A DNA stretch of 64,000 nt from Chloroflexota bacterium (GTDB taxonomy: Bacteria > Chloroflexota > Anaerolineae > SpSt-313), in NCBI GenBank assembly GCA_029553955.1, contig JAKPJZ010000233.1, positions 1-64,000 on the forward strand. The letters run 5' to 3'. The position numbers were made by a program, and so were the translations under genes. The notes under the pieces were generated by a model that searched no databases, was not told the DNA's origin, and was given only the letters and a program-made list of their open reading frames with translations. Each line of letters begins with the position of its first letter. Position 1 is the stretch's first letter. This document shows positions 34,704 through 43,543 of this stretch, piece by piece.

Positions 34704-36170
34704 GTGATTGTCACCAATTATGCCGACCGGCAGACGCCCCAGTTCCGCGTGCTGTCTGACGCCCAGTGCCGCGAGATCTACCTGGCCACGCTCGAGGCCC
34801 TGAATACGATCGGGGTGCAGGTGCCCAACGCGGAGGCGCGGGCGCTCCTGGCGCGGGCGGGTGCCTGGGTGGAGGGCGACCTGGTGCGCATCCCGGCGCA
34901 CATCATCCAGGATGCGCTGGCGGCGACGCCGCGTTCCTTCACCATCTGGGGGCGCGATCCCATGCGCACGATCCAGGTCGCACCCGACCGGGTGCACTTT
35001 GGCCCCGGGCTGACCAATACCTTCTTTGTGGACCCCGAGACCGGCGAGTTGCGCCGCTCGCGCCGCGGCGACGCGGCGCTGACCGCCCGCGTGGCCGATG
35101 CCCTCGACAATATCGACTATGTGATGGGCCTGGCCCTGATCGGCGACGTGACGCCGGAGCTGGCCTCGGTCTACGAGTTCGCCGAGCTGTTGGCCAACAC
35201 CGGCAAGCCGATCATCGCCTGGGCGCACAGCCCCGAGAACGTGGCCGATATGCAGCGCATGGCCTCGGCCGCAGTGGGTGGGCCAGAGGCGCTGCGGCGG
35301 CGGCCCATCTTTGCCCTCTTTTCCACCTACCCTTCGCCGCTCAAGCATGCTGAGCTCGACCTGGCCAACCAGATGTGGGCGGCCGAGCACGACATCCCGG
35401 TGGTCTACCTGGGCGGGCCGACCGTTGGCCTCGAATCCCCGTTCACCGCGGCCAGCGGCCTGCTGCTGCATCTGGCGGCGGCCCTGAGCGGCCTGGCCAT
35501 CGTGCAGCTCAAGCGCCGCGGCGCGCCCATGGCCATCGGCGGTGTGCCCTCGCCCATGGACCTGCGCACCGTGCGGCCGTGCTACGGCTCGCCAGAGATG
35601 AGCCTGCACAGCGCAGCAGCAGTTGACCTGGCGCGCTACCTGGGCGTGCCCTTCATGGGCACCGCCGGCGCTTCGGAGAGCAAGTGCCTCGACGGTCAGG
35701 CCGCCATCGAGTACGCGCTGCAAGTGCTCATGTCAGCCCTGAGCGGCGCCTCGCTGGTGCACGATGTGGGCTTTCTCGACTGCGCCAACATCGGCTCGCT
35801 GGAAGCGCTGGTGATGAACGACGAGATCATCGCCATGGCCACGCGCATCCTGCGCGGCATCGAGGTCAACCGCGAGACGCTGATGCTGGACCTCATCGCC
35901 GAGATCGGCCCCGGCGGCCAGTTCCTGACCGAGCCCCGCTCGGCCGCGATCGCTCGCCAAGAGGTGTGGATGCCCACGCTGCTCGACCGGCAGCCCTACG
36001 CCATCTGGGAGCAGCAGGGGCGCACGACTATGGAAGACCGTGTGCGGGCCAAGCTGCGCCGGCTGCTGGCGAGCCACAGGCCACCCGCACTGCCCGCGGG
36101 CGCTCGGGAGGAGATCGAGAAGGTGCTCGCCGAAGCCGAAGCACGCAAGTCCCGACCCGAAGAGCCGTAG
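34704..36170 (+). CDS. Second MttB-like methyltransferase
   Basis: The 488-aa member of the trimethylamine methyltransferase superfamily is without an in-frame TAG. Barrel signatures include AGASESKCLDGQAAIEYALQVLMSALSGASLVHDVGFLDCANIGS. It is only moderately similar by eye to the copy at 23835-25286, so the two likely act on different methylated compounds or successive methyl groups. The start is GTG at 34704 with AGGAG 9 nt upstream. It lies 138 bp upstream of the corrinoid protein, its expected methyl acceptor. Confidence 0.9.
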   Translation: MIVTNYADRQTPQFRVLSDAQCREIYLATLEALNTIGVQVPNAEARALLARAGAWVEGDLVRIPAHIIQDALAATPRSFTIWGRDPMRTIQVAPDRVHFGPGLTNTFFVDPETGELRRSRRGDAALTARVADALDNIDYVMGLALIGDVTPELASVYEFAELLANTGKPIIAWAHSPENVADMQRMASAAVGGPEALRRRPIFALFSTYPSPLKHAELDLANQMWAAEHDIPVVYLGGPTVGLESPFTAASGLLLHLAAALSGLAIVQLKRRGAPMAIGGVPSPMDLRTVRPCYGSPEMSLHSAAAVDLARYLGVPFMGTAGASESKCLDGQAAIEYALQVLMSALSGASLVHDVGFLDCANIGSLEALVMNDEIIAMATRILRGIEVNRETLMLDLIAEIGPGGQFLTEPRSAAIARQEVWMPTLLDRQPYAIWEQQGRTTMEDRVRAKLRRLLASHRPPALPAGAREEIEKVLAEAEARKSRPEEP

Positions 36171-36290
36171 CCTAGAACATCGGCCAAGTATTCGTATAGA
36201 CGACGTAGCCTAGCCCCTTGTGGGCGTTCTGACCGCCAGGTCGTAGCCTAGCCCCTTGTGGGCGTTAGTGTCGAAGCCGAACAGCCGGCG
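36171..36290. repeat. Element I fragments as a direct duplication
   Basis: CGTAGCCTAGCCCCTTGTGGGCGTT occurs twice as a direct repeat (about 36206-36230 and 36243-36267; only the first 20 bases are GTAGCCTAGCCCCTTGTGGG), separated by CTGACCGCCAGGT. It matches the inner CTTGTGGGC/GCCCACAAG part of element I without its inverted outer arms. Confidence 0.75.
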
Positions 36291-36308
36291 TAACAAGGAG
36301 GAGAACAC

Positions 36309-36941
36309 ATGGATCTGCAGCAAATCTTCGAGAACACCGTCGTGGGCAATGCCCCCAGAGTGAAAGAGCTGACCCAGCAGGCGCTGGCCGAGGGCGCGGC
36401 GCCGGGCGAGATCATCAGCCGCTACCTCATCCCCGCCATGGCCGAGGTGGGCGACCGCTTCGAGCGCAACGAGTTCTACGTGCCCGAGCTGCTCATCGCC
36501 GCGCGCGCCATGCAGGCGGGCCTCGCTATCCTCAAGCCCCTGCTCGCCGAGAGCGACGTCAACTCGTCGGGCAAGGTGGTCATCGGCACTGTCAAGGGCG
36601 ACCTGCACGACATCGGCAAGAACCTGGTGTCGATGATGCTGCAGGGGGCAGGGTTCGAGGTGGTGGACCTGGGCGTCGACGCGGCGCCGGAAAAGTTCGT
36701 GGCGGCCTGCCGCGAGAGCGGTGCCCAGGTCATCGCCCTGTCGGCGCTCCTGACCACGACCATGCCGTCGATGAAGGGCACGATCGAAGCCCTCAGGGCG
36801 GCCGGTATGCGCGAGCAGGTGAGGGTCGTCATCGGCGGCGCGCCGGTGACGCAGCGCTACGCCGAAGAGATCGGCGCGGACGGCTATGCCCCCGACGCCA
36901 ACTCGGCCGTGCGCAAGATCAGAGAGCTCATCGAGGGCTGA
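36309..36941 (+). CDS. Corrinoid (cobalamin-binding) methyltransferase protein
   Basis: The 210-aa protein carries the cobalamin that shuttles methyl groups between MttB-type enzymes and a second methyltransferase. It has the N-terminal helical cap (1-85) and a B12-binding Rossmann domain with the DxHxxG motif (GDLHDIGKNLV, about 97-107; the His is the lower cobalt ligand) plus SALLTTTMPSMKGTIEALR and GGAPVTQRYAEEIGADGYAPDA. The ATG at 36309 follows AAGGAGG. No corrinoid-to-folate methyltransferase or RamA-like reactivating protein is encoded here; they must be elsewhere. Confidence 0.95.
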   Translation: MDLQQIFENTVVGNAPRVKELTQQALAEGAAPGEIISRYLIPAMAEVGDRFERNEFYVPELLIAARAMQAGLAILKPLLAESDVNSSGKVVIGTVKGDLHDIGKNLVSMMLQGAGFEVVDLGVDAAPEKFVAACRESGAQVIALSALLTTTMPSMKGTIEALRAAGMREQVRVVIGGAPVTQRYAEEIGADGYAPDANSAVRKIRELIEG

Positions 36942-36961
36942 GCGGGGCTCGCAAGCCTGTG

Positions 36962-37017
36962 TGTAGTACCGCAGAGCGTGAAGCGGGCCGGCCCGCTTCA
37001 CGCTCTGCGGTACTACA
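36962..37017. repeat. 56-bp palindrome, family F
   Basis: TGTAGTACCGCAGAGCGTGA and its complement flank AGCGGGCCGGCCCGCT. It lies between convergent corrinoid and hicA genes and may terminate both. Confidence 0.93.
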
Positions 37018-37047
37018 AGTATCGAAGGCCCAACAGCTCCTTGGGCG

Positions 37048-37254
37048 CTACAACTCGCCCTCGGAGATGCCCGCTGTGCGCAGCAGATGCCTCAGGAGGC
37101 CGATCATTAGCGGCCTGTTACCGTGGATAGGCACCGAGATGCGAGCAGGGTTCCCCGCCTTGGCGTAGACACGATGGCGGCCCTTGATGCTCTTCAGTTG
37201 CCAACCATGCGCCTCGAGCAACCGGGCAAGCTCTTTCCCCGAGAGGGCCTTCAC
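37048..37254 (-). CDS. hicA: HicA-type mRNA interferase toxin
   Basis: The 68-aa protein has the double-stranded RNA-binding-like HicA/YcfA fold: SGKELARLLEAHGWQLKSIKGRHRVYAK with the conserved GxHxxY-type histidine, then RISVPIHGNRPLMIGLLRHLLRTAGIS. It cleaves mRNA when not held by HicB. The start is GTG at 37254-37252, overlapping the antitoxin stop (GTGA), so the order is hicB then hicA with coupled translation. Confidence 0.88.
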   Translation of the reverse strand: MKALSGKELARLLEAHGWQLKSIKGRHRVYAKAGNPARISVPIHGNRPLMIGLLRHLLRTAGISEGEL

Positions 37255-37454
37255 ACCGCGATCTCCATCACGGTGCCGCCGGCGGCAAGGTCGGCGTCGG
37301 CGACGTCTACCGAGAGGCAGGCCTCGACAGCTTCGTAGAGATTCTCGAGGAGTTCCGCAAAAGTCTCACCCTGGGTGGCGCAGCCGGGTATCGCCGGCAC
37401 CTCAGCCCAGTATCCGCCCTCCTCGGCCCGGTGGACGACGACTTTGATCTTCAC
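37251..37454 (-). CDS. hicB: HicB-type antitoxin, short form
   Basis: The 67-aa protein is the partially degraded RNase H-like fold of HicB (VVVHRAEEGGYWAEVPAIPGCATQGETFAELLENLYEAVEACL). The usual C-terminal DNA-binding helix is absent, so repression would need another factor or does not occur. The start is GTG at 37454 with GAGGAGG four bases upstream; the frame extends to 37544 without a ribosome site. Confidence 0.88.
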   Translation of the reverse strand: MKIKVVVHRAEEGGYWAEVPAIPGCATQGETFAELLENLYEAVEACLSVDVADADLAAGGTVMEIAV

Positions 37455-37532
37455 GTTCCCTCCTCTTCGCAACCCGACCAGCACGGACAATTGCCTGGAG
37501 TATTCTACCCCGTGCGGCCGGCTGGCGCAAGG

Positions 37533-37582
37533 CCTGGGGGACACCTGACAGGTCTCCGCAGACCTGTCAGGTGTCCCCCAGG
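37533..37582. repeat. 50-bp palindrome, family A
   Basis: CCTGGGGGACACCTGACAGG and its complement, centre TCTCCGCAGA. It lies between the macroglobulin gene end and hicB. Confidence 0.93.
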
Positions 37583-37601
37583 CACTACGAGCGCCAAGCG
37601 C

Positions 37602-40600
37602 CTACCCACCCGTGACGGTAAGCAGCACCGGCTCCTCGATCGTCCCCTGGTCCGGATTGTAATAGTCGTAGGCCGATGACTGTTGCGTCTTGGCGCGCAG
37701 CGGGAAGCGCGCCCTGAGCCGGTAGCGAAAGCTGAGGGGCGCTTCCGACGACATGTTCTCCATGTAGACGATGATCTGCCGCCCGGTGAGGTCGTAGCGT
37801 GAAATCGTCCCGCGCTCGACCAGCGCGTTGAGGTCGTCGCTCTGCACGGAAAAGCCGGGCGGCACGCCCAGGTCGAGCACGACCATGCGCGCCGTGCCCT
37901 CGCGCGTGAGCCTGGCGAGGACCGAGACGGTGACCAGGTCATCGACGGCCAGCATGGTGCGATCGTAGCTCAGCTCGACGCTCATCAGCCCCGGCGCCTC
38001 GGGCTGCGGCGGCACCGCCTCCCAGGGCAGGTAGTAGTCGGCCGTGACCTGGTACATCAGGCTGCCCTGGCCGGCGACGGTGAGCGCCACGCTGTTGGCG
38101 CCGCGACGAACCTGCTCGCCTTCGAAGGTGAGGATGCGCACGACGTCGGCGTTCTCGGGCGTGATCTCGATGGCCTGCGGCGCGCCGCCGTTCAGCGCCA
38201 CCTGCACTGTGGCCTGGGCATCGCGCATGTCGCCGGCCGTCGCCGAGAGCAGAAGCGCCTTGAGCGACCAGATGGTGGCCTGCGTGCTGCCCCAGGTGCC
38301 CTGGGGATCCTTGCTCTGCACGATGAACGCCAGGGCATCCTTGGCGAGCGCGGCCTGGTGCGCGCCGCGCAGCAGCGCGTGCACGGCCAGCGCCGTCGTC
38401 TCTACGGAGCCGGTCTTGCCGTAGCCGCCCATCATGGTGTCTTCACCCGGCCAGTAGGCGCCTTGGTCGCTGCGCTGCGCCAGGGCAGCCAGTTGGTCGA
38501 GCGCCGGGCCGGTGGCTGCGCCCTTGGGGTCGGCCGCCACCAGGGCGTTGGCGACGAGGGCGAGGGTGTAGGCATCTCGATCGGCCTCAGCGGCGGGCGG
38601 GGACGCCTGCCCCACTTGCCCCCGGATGTAGCTCAGCGCCTTGGCCACGGCGGGGTCCTTGGCATGGCCGGCGTCGGCCAAGGCCCAGGTGACGAAGGCG
38701 GTCATGCCCAGGCCCCCCTGGCCGGCGCGATAGTCGCGCGAGCGCCACGAGCCGTCGGCCTCCTGCTGCGCGAGCAGCCACTGCGCCGTGCGCTCGGCCA
38801 CCTTGGGGTCCACCGGGTAGACGTGCGCCATGTCGCTGAGCTGCAAGAGGCCATAGGCCGAGAGGAAGGTGTCGGCCTGGCCGCCGCCGAAGAGTGAAAA
38901 GCCGCCGCCATCGGTCTCGAAGGTCAGCAGGCGCTGGTAGCCGGTGCCCACATAGCTCTCGGCCTTCATCTGGGTCTCAGGAGCCGCGAGCTTGGTCGTG
39001 TTCAGGTAGTCGAGGATGAGCAGATTGGGGTACGTCACCGACGTACTCTGTTCGAATCACCCGTATGGCAACCTTAGGATGCTTTCGAGCCCTTCCACGA
39101 TCTGGCTCACCGCGCCGGGGTAGATTTTGACCGCGAGGCGCCCGGTGCCGGCGATGGCCTCGGGGGGCACTATGGCGCTGACGGTGGCGCCCTCGTGCAG
39201 CCAGTTGCTCTGGCTATCGGTGAAGCGCCGGCCGTCGGGAATGACCGTGACGGCGCGCTTGATGGCATCCGACATGCGCTCGCCCAGGGCGGTGACCTGG
39301 AAGGCCTGCTGGCCGAACAGATTGGCAGGCGAGGACGCCTGCCCCACCTGGCCGACGCGGATGCGAAAGTAGACCACGTCGATGTCGTTGGCCGCGATCT
39401 CGATGGTCTTCTCCGGCTCGTCGAGCAGCTCGAACCAGGGCCCGGGCGCCACCTGCAGGCGCACCTGCTGTGCGCTGGGCAGATAGTTGTACACCGCCAC
39501 CGGGATGGCCACTTCATCGTTCTGGGTCAGCGCCACCGGCAGGTCGATGTCCACGAAAAAGTCTTGGAAGACGCGCAGGCCGGCGTTGGCGAAGCCGAGC
39601 TTGCCGTCTTGGGTGGAGGCCAGCGCCGTCACGCGCCAGGTGGTGATCGAGTCGGCCAGGGGCACGTCGAGCGTGGCGTAGCCGCCGGCGTCGGTGGTGA
39701 GCTCGGGCAGCCACAGCAGCGTTTCGGGGAAGAACTGGCGCACGCGCGGCGCCTGGGCGGCGGCCTGCTGAGGCGCTTCGGGCTGGGTGGGCGCGGCTGT
39801 CTCGGGTGTGGCCGCCGGTGCACCGAGCGCCGGCAGGCCGAGGGAGCGCGAGAGATCGGTCACCGGCGCCGCGGCGCAACTGCTGAGCCAGCCCACCGGC
39901 CCCATGTAGACTGTGGGGGTGCCCAGCGTGCGCACCAGGCCCACGTCGTGCGCCAACTGCGGCAGCGCCGCGGCTGCGAACATGGCGGGCACGAAGAGCA
40001 GCACCAGGGCGATAGCGGCGATGCCTGCGCCGCGCCGCCCCTCGACGTAGAGCCCCATGCCGAAGAAGAGCAGCGCCAGCAGTCCGGCCAGGTAGGCCAC
40101 CAGGGCGAGGGCGGCCAGCCAGGTGGCGGGGTTGGCGCCCAGGCCGAGCAACACGGCCAGCACCACGCCGAGCGCCGTCCATGCCGTCACGAGCAGCCAC
40201 ACGATGCGGGCGCGCTCGTCGCGACGGCGCCAGGCATAGACGGCCAGCGCGATGGCGGCAGCCAGCCAGCCGGCGAGCAGCCCCGCCAGGATGAAGGCAA
40301 TGGCCCAGCGGCCAATGTCGCCGGGGAGGCCGCTGGAGAACAGGACGAGCAGCATGGCGAGCCCCATGCAGGCCATGGGCGAGGCAATGGTCAGCACGGC
40401 CAGCGCCAGCCCAAAGCGCCCCGCGGCCTTGGCCAAGACGCCCGCGGCGTGCAGGCCCACGATGGCGACCGCCCACAGGCCCAGGGGCACGAGGATGAGC
40501 AGCGCCAGCGTCAGGTTCGACACGCCACTGAGGCCCGACTTGCGCACGGCAGCCGCCGCCTCGAGCTTGAGCGGGCGCGAGTCGATCTTCATCGCCAGCG

Positions 40601-42644
40601 CCGCCGGCGGCACAGGCGCCCAGGCGGCGCGCGCTGCGCGATCACGGGTGACCTGCAGGTCGCTGCGCTCGGTGTCGGTCAGCACCTCGGGCAGCGTAAA
40701 GCCGGCCACCTTGTACCGGGGCTCGAGCAGCTCCTTCTGCAGCAGGAAGTAGAGCTTGGCAAAGCCGGGGTCCTGCTCCATCACGGCAAAGACCGACTCG
40801 TCGACGATGGACACGCCCAGGGCCGCCTGCGCCGGGCCGGCGGCGGTGCGCGTCTGGAAGGAGAGCTGCGCCGTCTCGCCGGGGCGATAGACCTCGCGGC
40901 CGGCCTGGATCGTGGTCTCGATGTCGCGCGGCGCGTCGACGACGATGAGGCGCGTGTCGCGGATGATCGAGCCGTCGGCCAGGACCTTGTAGGCGTGCAG
41001 CGTCAGGGTGCCGAAGAGGTCACCGCTCAGGTCGATGGCGAACTCGGCGCGGCCGTTCTCCGCGGGCGCCGAGCGGGTCGAGAGGGTCTGGCCGTCGCGC
41101 ACGATGTCGAGGTAGATGGAGCCGAAACTGGCAGGCGAGGACGCCTGCCCCACGGTGGTGAGCGCCGTCAGGTGCATGGTGTCGCCGAGTTGGTAGGTGG
41201 CGCGGTCGGGCCGCAGCAGCACCACGTCGGCCCCCGTATCGGGGTCGAGGGTGAGCTCTTGCGATGCGGCGTGGCCCTGCTCATCGGTGACGGTGAGCGC
41301 CAGGTGCGTGGCGCCGCCGGGCGGGGTGAAGGCAACCTCGGCCAGGCCGTACTCGCCGGTGGCCAGCTCGAGGGGCCGGCCGTTGAGGCTGCCGGTGACG
41401 CGGCAGGGCGCCGGGCGGCCGTCGGGGTAGGCGGTGAGGATGTAGAGCCGGTTCTCCACGCCGGGCTTGAGCGCGCCGGCCTCGGCCACCACGGCGATGG
41501 CCACCGGGTCGCGGGCGATGGGCAGCACCAGGTTCGTCTGCTCGGCGTGCTCGGCCTGGTCGGTCACCGACACCTGCAGGCTGAACTCGGCCTGGTCGCG
41601 CTCGAGGCCGCGCCCGGCAAAGTACTGAGGCAGGTCGAACTCGAAGCGGTAGGCGCCGCTCGCGTCGGTGTGGCCCTCGATGCGCACAACCTCGGTCTGC
41701 TGCACGTCAAAGACCGAGCCGGCGAGCTCCACGCGGGCGTCTCCGGTGGGCTTGCCGAAGAAATAGTCGCACTGCACCGTGCCGCGCACCCGCTCGCCGG
41801 GCAGGTAGAAACTGCGCTCGGCCGTCGCCTTGACGGCGAACTTGGGCAGCACGTAAGGCTTGACGCTAACCGACTTTTCGGAGGTCGTGTCGCCCAGGCT
41901 CACGGTGATCTTGTAGTCGCCGTTGATGACCTCGTTGGCCAGGGTGAAATCGGCGGCGGCGACGCCATAGGGCGAGGCCGGCACCGTCTGCCGGAAGACC
42001 TTGTTGCCCTTGGGGTCTTCGACGAGGAAGCCGATCTCCTGCCCGGCCGCCGCCATCATGTCGAGCGTGGAGAAGGCCAGGGCGCGCAGATGCACCGTCT
42101 GCCCCGGCTGGTACACCGGCTTGTCGGTGGTGAGCAGCAGCTTGTACGAGCGCTGCACCGTGACCGGCTGCTTCACCTCGTCGCGGCCGGTGCTCGACCG
42201 TGCCTCCACGAGAAGGACCTGCTTGGGCTGATCGCTTTCCGGCACTTTGAAGGTCGCGGCGATGGCGCCGTCGGCGCCTGCTTTGCCGCTGAAAAGCGTC
42301 GTCGCCGGGCCGCCGCCCTCGGGGGCCAGCCTCACGCGCACGTCGGCATTGGGCACCGGTTTGCCGCCCGGCGCATCGCGCACCACCACGCGCACCGCGC
42401 TCTCGCTGCCGGGCGCGAACTGGGTCTGGCCCACGACGAGCGTCTGCTGGCGGTCGATGCGCTGGGGCCAGGTGTGGTAGTACCAGGCGCCGCCGGCGGC
42501 CAGCACCAGGGCCAGGGCTACGAGGACCATCACCACCTGGCGGGTGCGCCGGGCGCGCGGCGAGCGGGGCAGAGCTGTGCCGGGTGGGTTCGCTGCTCGA
42601 GGCGGGGGAGATGTGGGCTCGCCGGCTGTGGGCATCGCTTCCAT
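37602..42644 (-). CDS. Alpha-2-macroglobulin-family protein with in-frame TGA at the thioester position (candidate selenoprotein)
   Basis: Bacterial macroglobulins trap proteases through a Cys-Gln thioester. The 1680-codon frame has a signal anchor (about 37-55), MG-type beta domains (STLDMMAAAG, YKLLLTTDKPVYQPGQTVHLR), an unusual 180-residue multi-helix membrane insert (about 711-895), the A2M domain (LLWLPELTTDAGGYATLDVPLADSITTWRV) and the thioester-domain helices (GGFSLFGGGQADTFLSAYGLLQL, DGSWRSRDYRAGQGGLGMTAF). Codon 1196 is TGA, exactly where PYG-Cys-x-Glu-Gln requires cysteine, and the frame stays open on both sides. The downstream half has no ribosome site of its own, so two separate genes are unlikely. 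The start follows GGAGGT. A hairpin follows the TGA (see 39030-39046). If not recoded, this is a single-mutation pseudogene. Confidence 0.85.
38592..38611. repeat. Short family C-like palindrome in the macroglobulin gene
   Basis: GGCGGGCGGGGACGCCTGCC, an imperfect copy of the 20-bp repeat also found in this gene at 39324-39343 and 41130-41149. It is translated in frame as VGQASPPA. Confidence 0.7.
39030..39046 (-). promoter_or_regulatory. SECIS-like hairpin downstream of the in-frame TGA
   Basis: On the minus strand GTACGTC (39046-39040), loop GGT (39039-39037) and GACGTAC (39036-39030) form a perfect 7-bp stem. It begins 10 nt after the TGA (39059-39057), and the loop starts 17 nt after it. 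This meets the published bacterial SECIS description as I recall it: loop 16-37 nt from UGA, a G among the first two loop bases, a 4-16-bp upper stem. Confidence 0.6.
39324..39343. repeat. 20-bp palindrome copy in coding sequence
   Basis: GGCAGGCGAGGACGCCTGCC, identical to 41130-41149, read in frame as part of VGQVGQASSPANL in the macroglobulin. Confidence 0.85.
41130..41149. repeat. 20-bp palindrome copy in coding sequence
   Basis: Identical to 39324-39343 and 1.8 kb away in the same gene; read in frame as part of TVGQASSPASF. Confidence 0.85.
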
Positions 42645-42722
42645 GGGGCACCTCCTGCAACTGCTGAAGCGGGCACTCGCACGCTGCCCGGTGCGCTCTT
42701 GCTGATAGTATTCAATGACTCT

Positions 42723-42751
42723 AGTCTATGGCAGTCCTGTGCTGGAGTCAA
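42723..42751 (-). promoter_or_regulatory. Promoter of the macroglobulin gene
   Basis: TTGACT (42751-42746), 17-nt spacer, TAGACT (42728-42723) on the minus strand, about 70 nt before the ATG. Confidence 0.65.
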
Positions 42752-42861
42752 GATGCGCTGAGCACCTTCAGCCCTTCCTGGTCATGGGCCTATCCTGCAA
42801 GTGGCGGCAATCCCGAGGCAGGCCGGGCATATGCTCCGCTGCCACCCGGCCCTAACCCGGT

Positions 42862-42943
42862 GTAGGGGTCTGGCGGGCTAGCTGGCGTTGCTGGCCGCCC
42901 CGCGGGGCGGCCAGCAACGCCAGCTAGCCCGCCAGACCCCTAC
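42862..42943. repeat. 82-bp palindrome in the 42645-43156 gap
   Basis: GTAGGGGTCTGGCGGGCTAG... and its exact complement, centre CGCCCCGCGGGGCG. The gap otherwise holds two outward promoters and a family A palindrome at 42982-43029. No gene is supported. Confidence 0.94.
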
Positions 42944-42981
42944 CCGAAAGGCCGGCACCGGGTCCGCGCGAAGCGCCAGAG

Positions 42982-43029
42982 GGGGGAGACACCTAACAGG
43001 TCTCCGGAGGCCTGTCAGGTGTCTCCCCC
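42982..43029. repeat. 48-bp palindrome, family A
   Basis: GGGGGAGACACCTAACAGGT and GCCTGTCAGGTGTCTCCCCC, two mismatches, centre TCTCCGGAGG. Confidence 0.9.
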
Positions 43030-43094
43030 GCTCCCCGGCACCACGAACGAATCTCGCCGATGCTCTTGGGTCATACCAGGAGGCAAGCGCCAAG

Positions 43095-43123
43095 TTGCCC
43101 GAAGACGCGGATTCTGGTAGACT
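43095..43123 (+). promoter_or_regulatory. Promoter of the small membrane protein gene
   Basis: TTGCCC (43095-43100), 17-nt spacer, TAGACT (43118-43123); start near 43130. Confidence 0.55.
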
Positions 43124-43156
43124 TATGGCCGATTTCTCCGGTGGAGGGTATCTGCT

Positions 43157-43456
43157 GTGAGCAGTGAGAGCCGGTCGTCAACAGGTGGGGGGGTGCTGCC
43201 GTCCCCGGGCGGTGCCTCCCAAGGGGCTGTCCCTCGGGCCAGGTGGGCAGGGCTCTGGGCGTGGCTGCGCGAGTCGGCCCAGGCCCATCCGCGCCTGTTC
43301 GTCTGGCTGGCCCTGGCTATTGGCATGGTGGCCATCCTCCTCTGGGCCTCACGCGGCCAGCCACTGCTCCCACAGCAGCGGCTGGTGCTCGCTGCTGCCA
43401 CGGTGGGCCTGGCCGGCCTCTGCACCTGGATTATCCACTGGGAGCCTGAGCTCTAG
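43157..43456 (+). CDS. Small membrane protein, two TM helices
   Basis: The 99-aa protein has a Ser/Gly-rich N-terminus, TM1 at about 46-66 (LFVWLALAIGMVAILLWAS) and TM2 at about 76-94 (LVLAAATVGLAGLCTWIIHW). The start is GTG at 43157, 9 nt after GGAGG, behind a plausible promoter. No family recognised. Confidence 0.65.
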   Translation: MSSESRSSTGGGVLPSPGGASQGAVPRARWAGLWAWLRESAQAHPRLFVWLALAIGMVAILLWASRGQPLLPQQRLVLAAATVGLAGLCTWIIHWEPEL

Positions 43457-43543
43457 CAGATTGTGGGAGAGGGAACTCGCCGCCTCCAACATCCTAATGA
43501 AGGCCGGGCATTGAGCGCTGCTGGCACCCGGCCCCAGCAGGAA

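Noticed and set aside
37602-39038. Reading the macroglobulin as two independent genes
   Set aside because: The downstream frame begins with GTG without a ribosome site, in the same frame as the upstream gene, in the middle of the thioester-domain motif; a single interrupted or recoded gene is simpler.
39195-42761. Very long open frame (about 1190 codons) antisense to the macroglobulin gene
   Set aside because: Its translation is Gly/Arg/His/Gln-rich with no domain and mirrors the high-GC codon pattern of the real gene on the other strand; the minus-strand product has clear family motifs.
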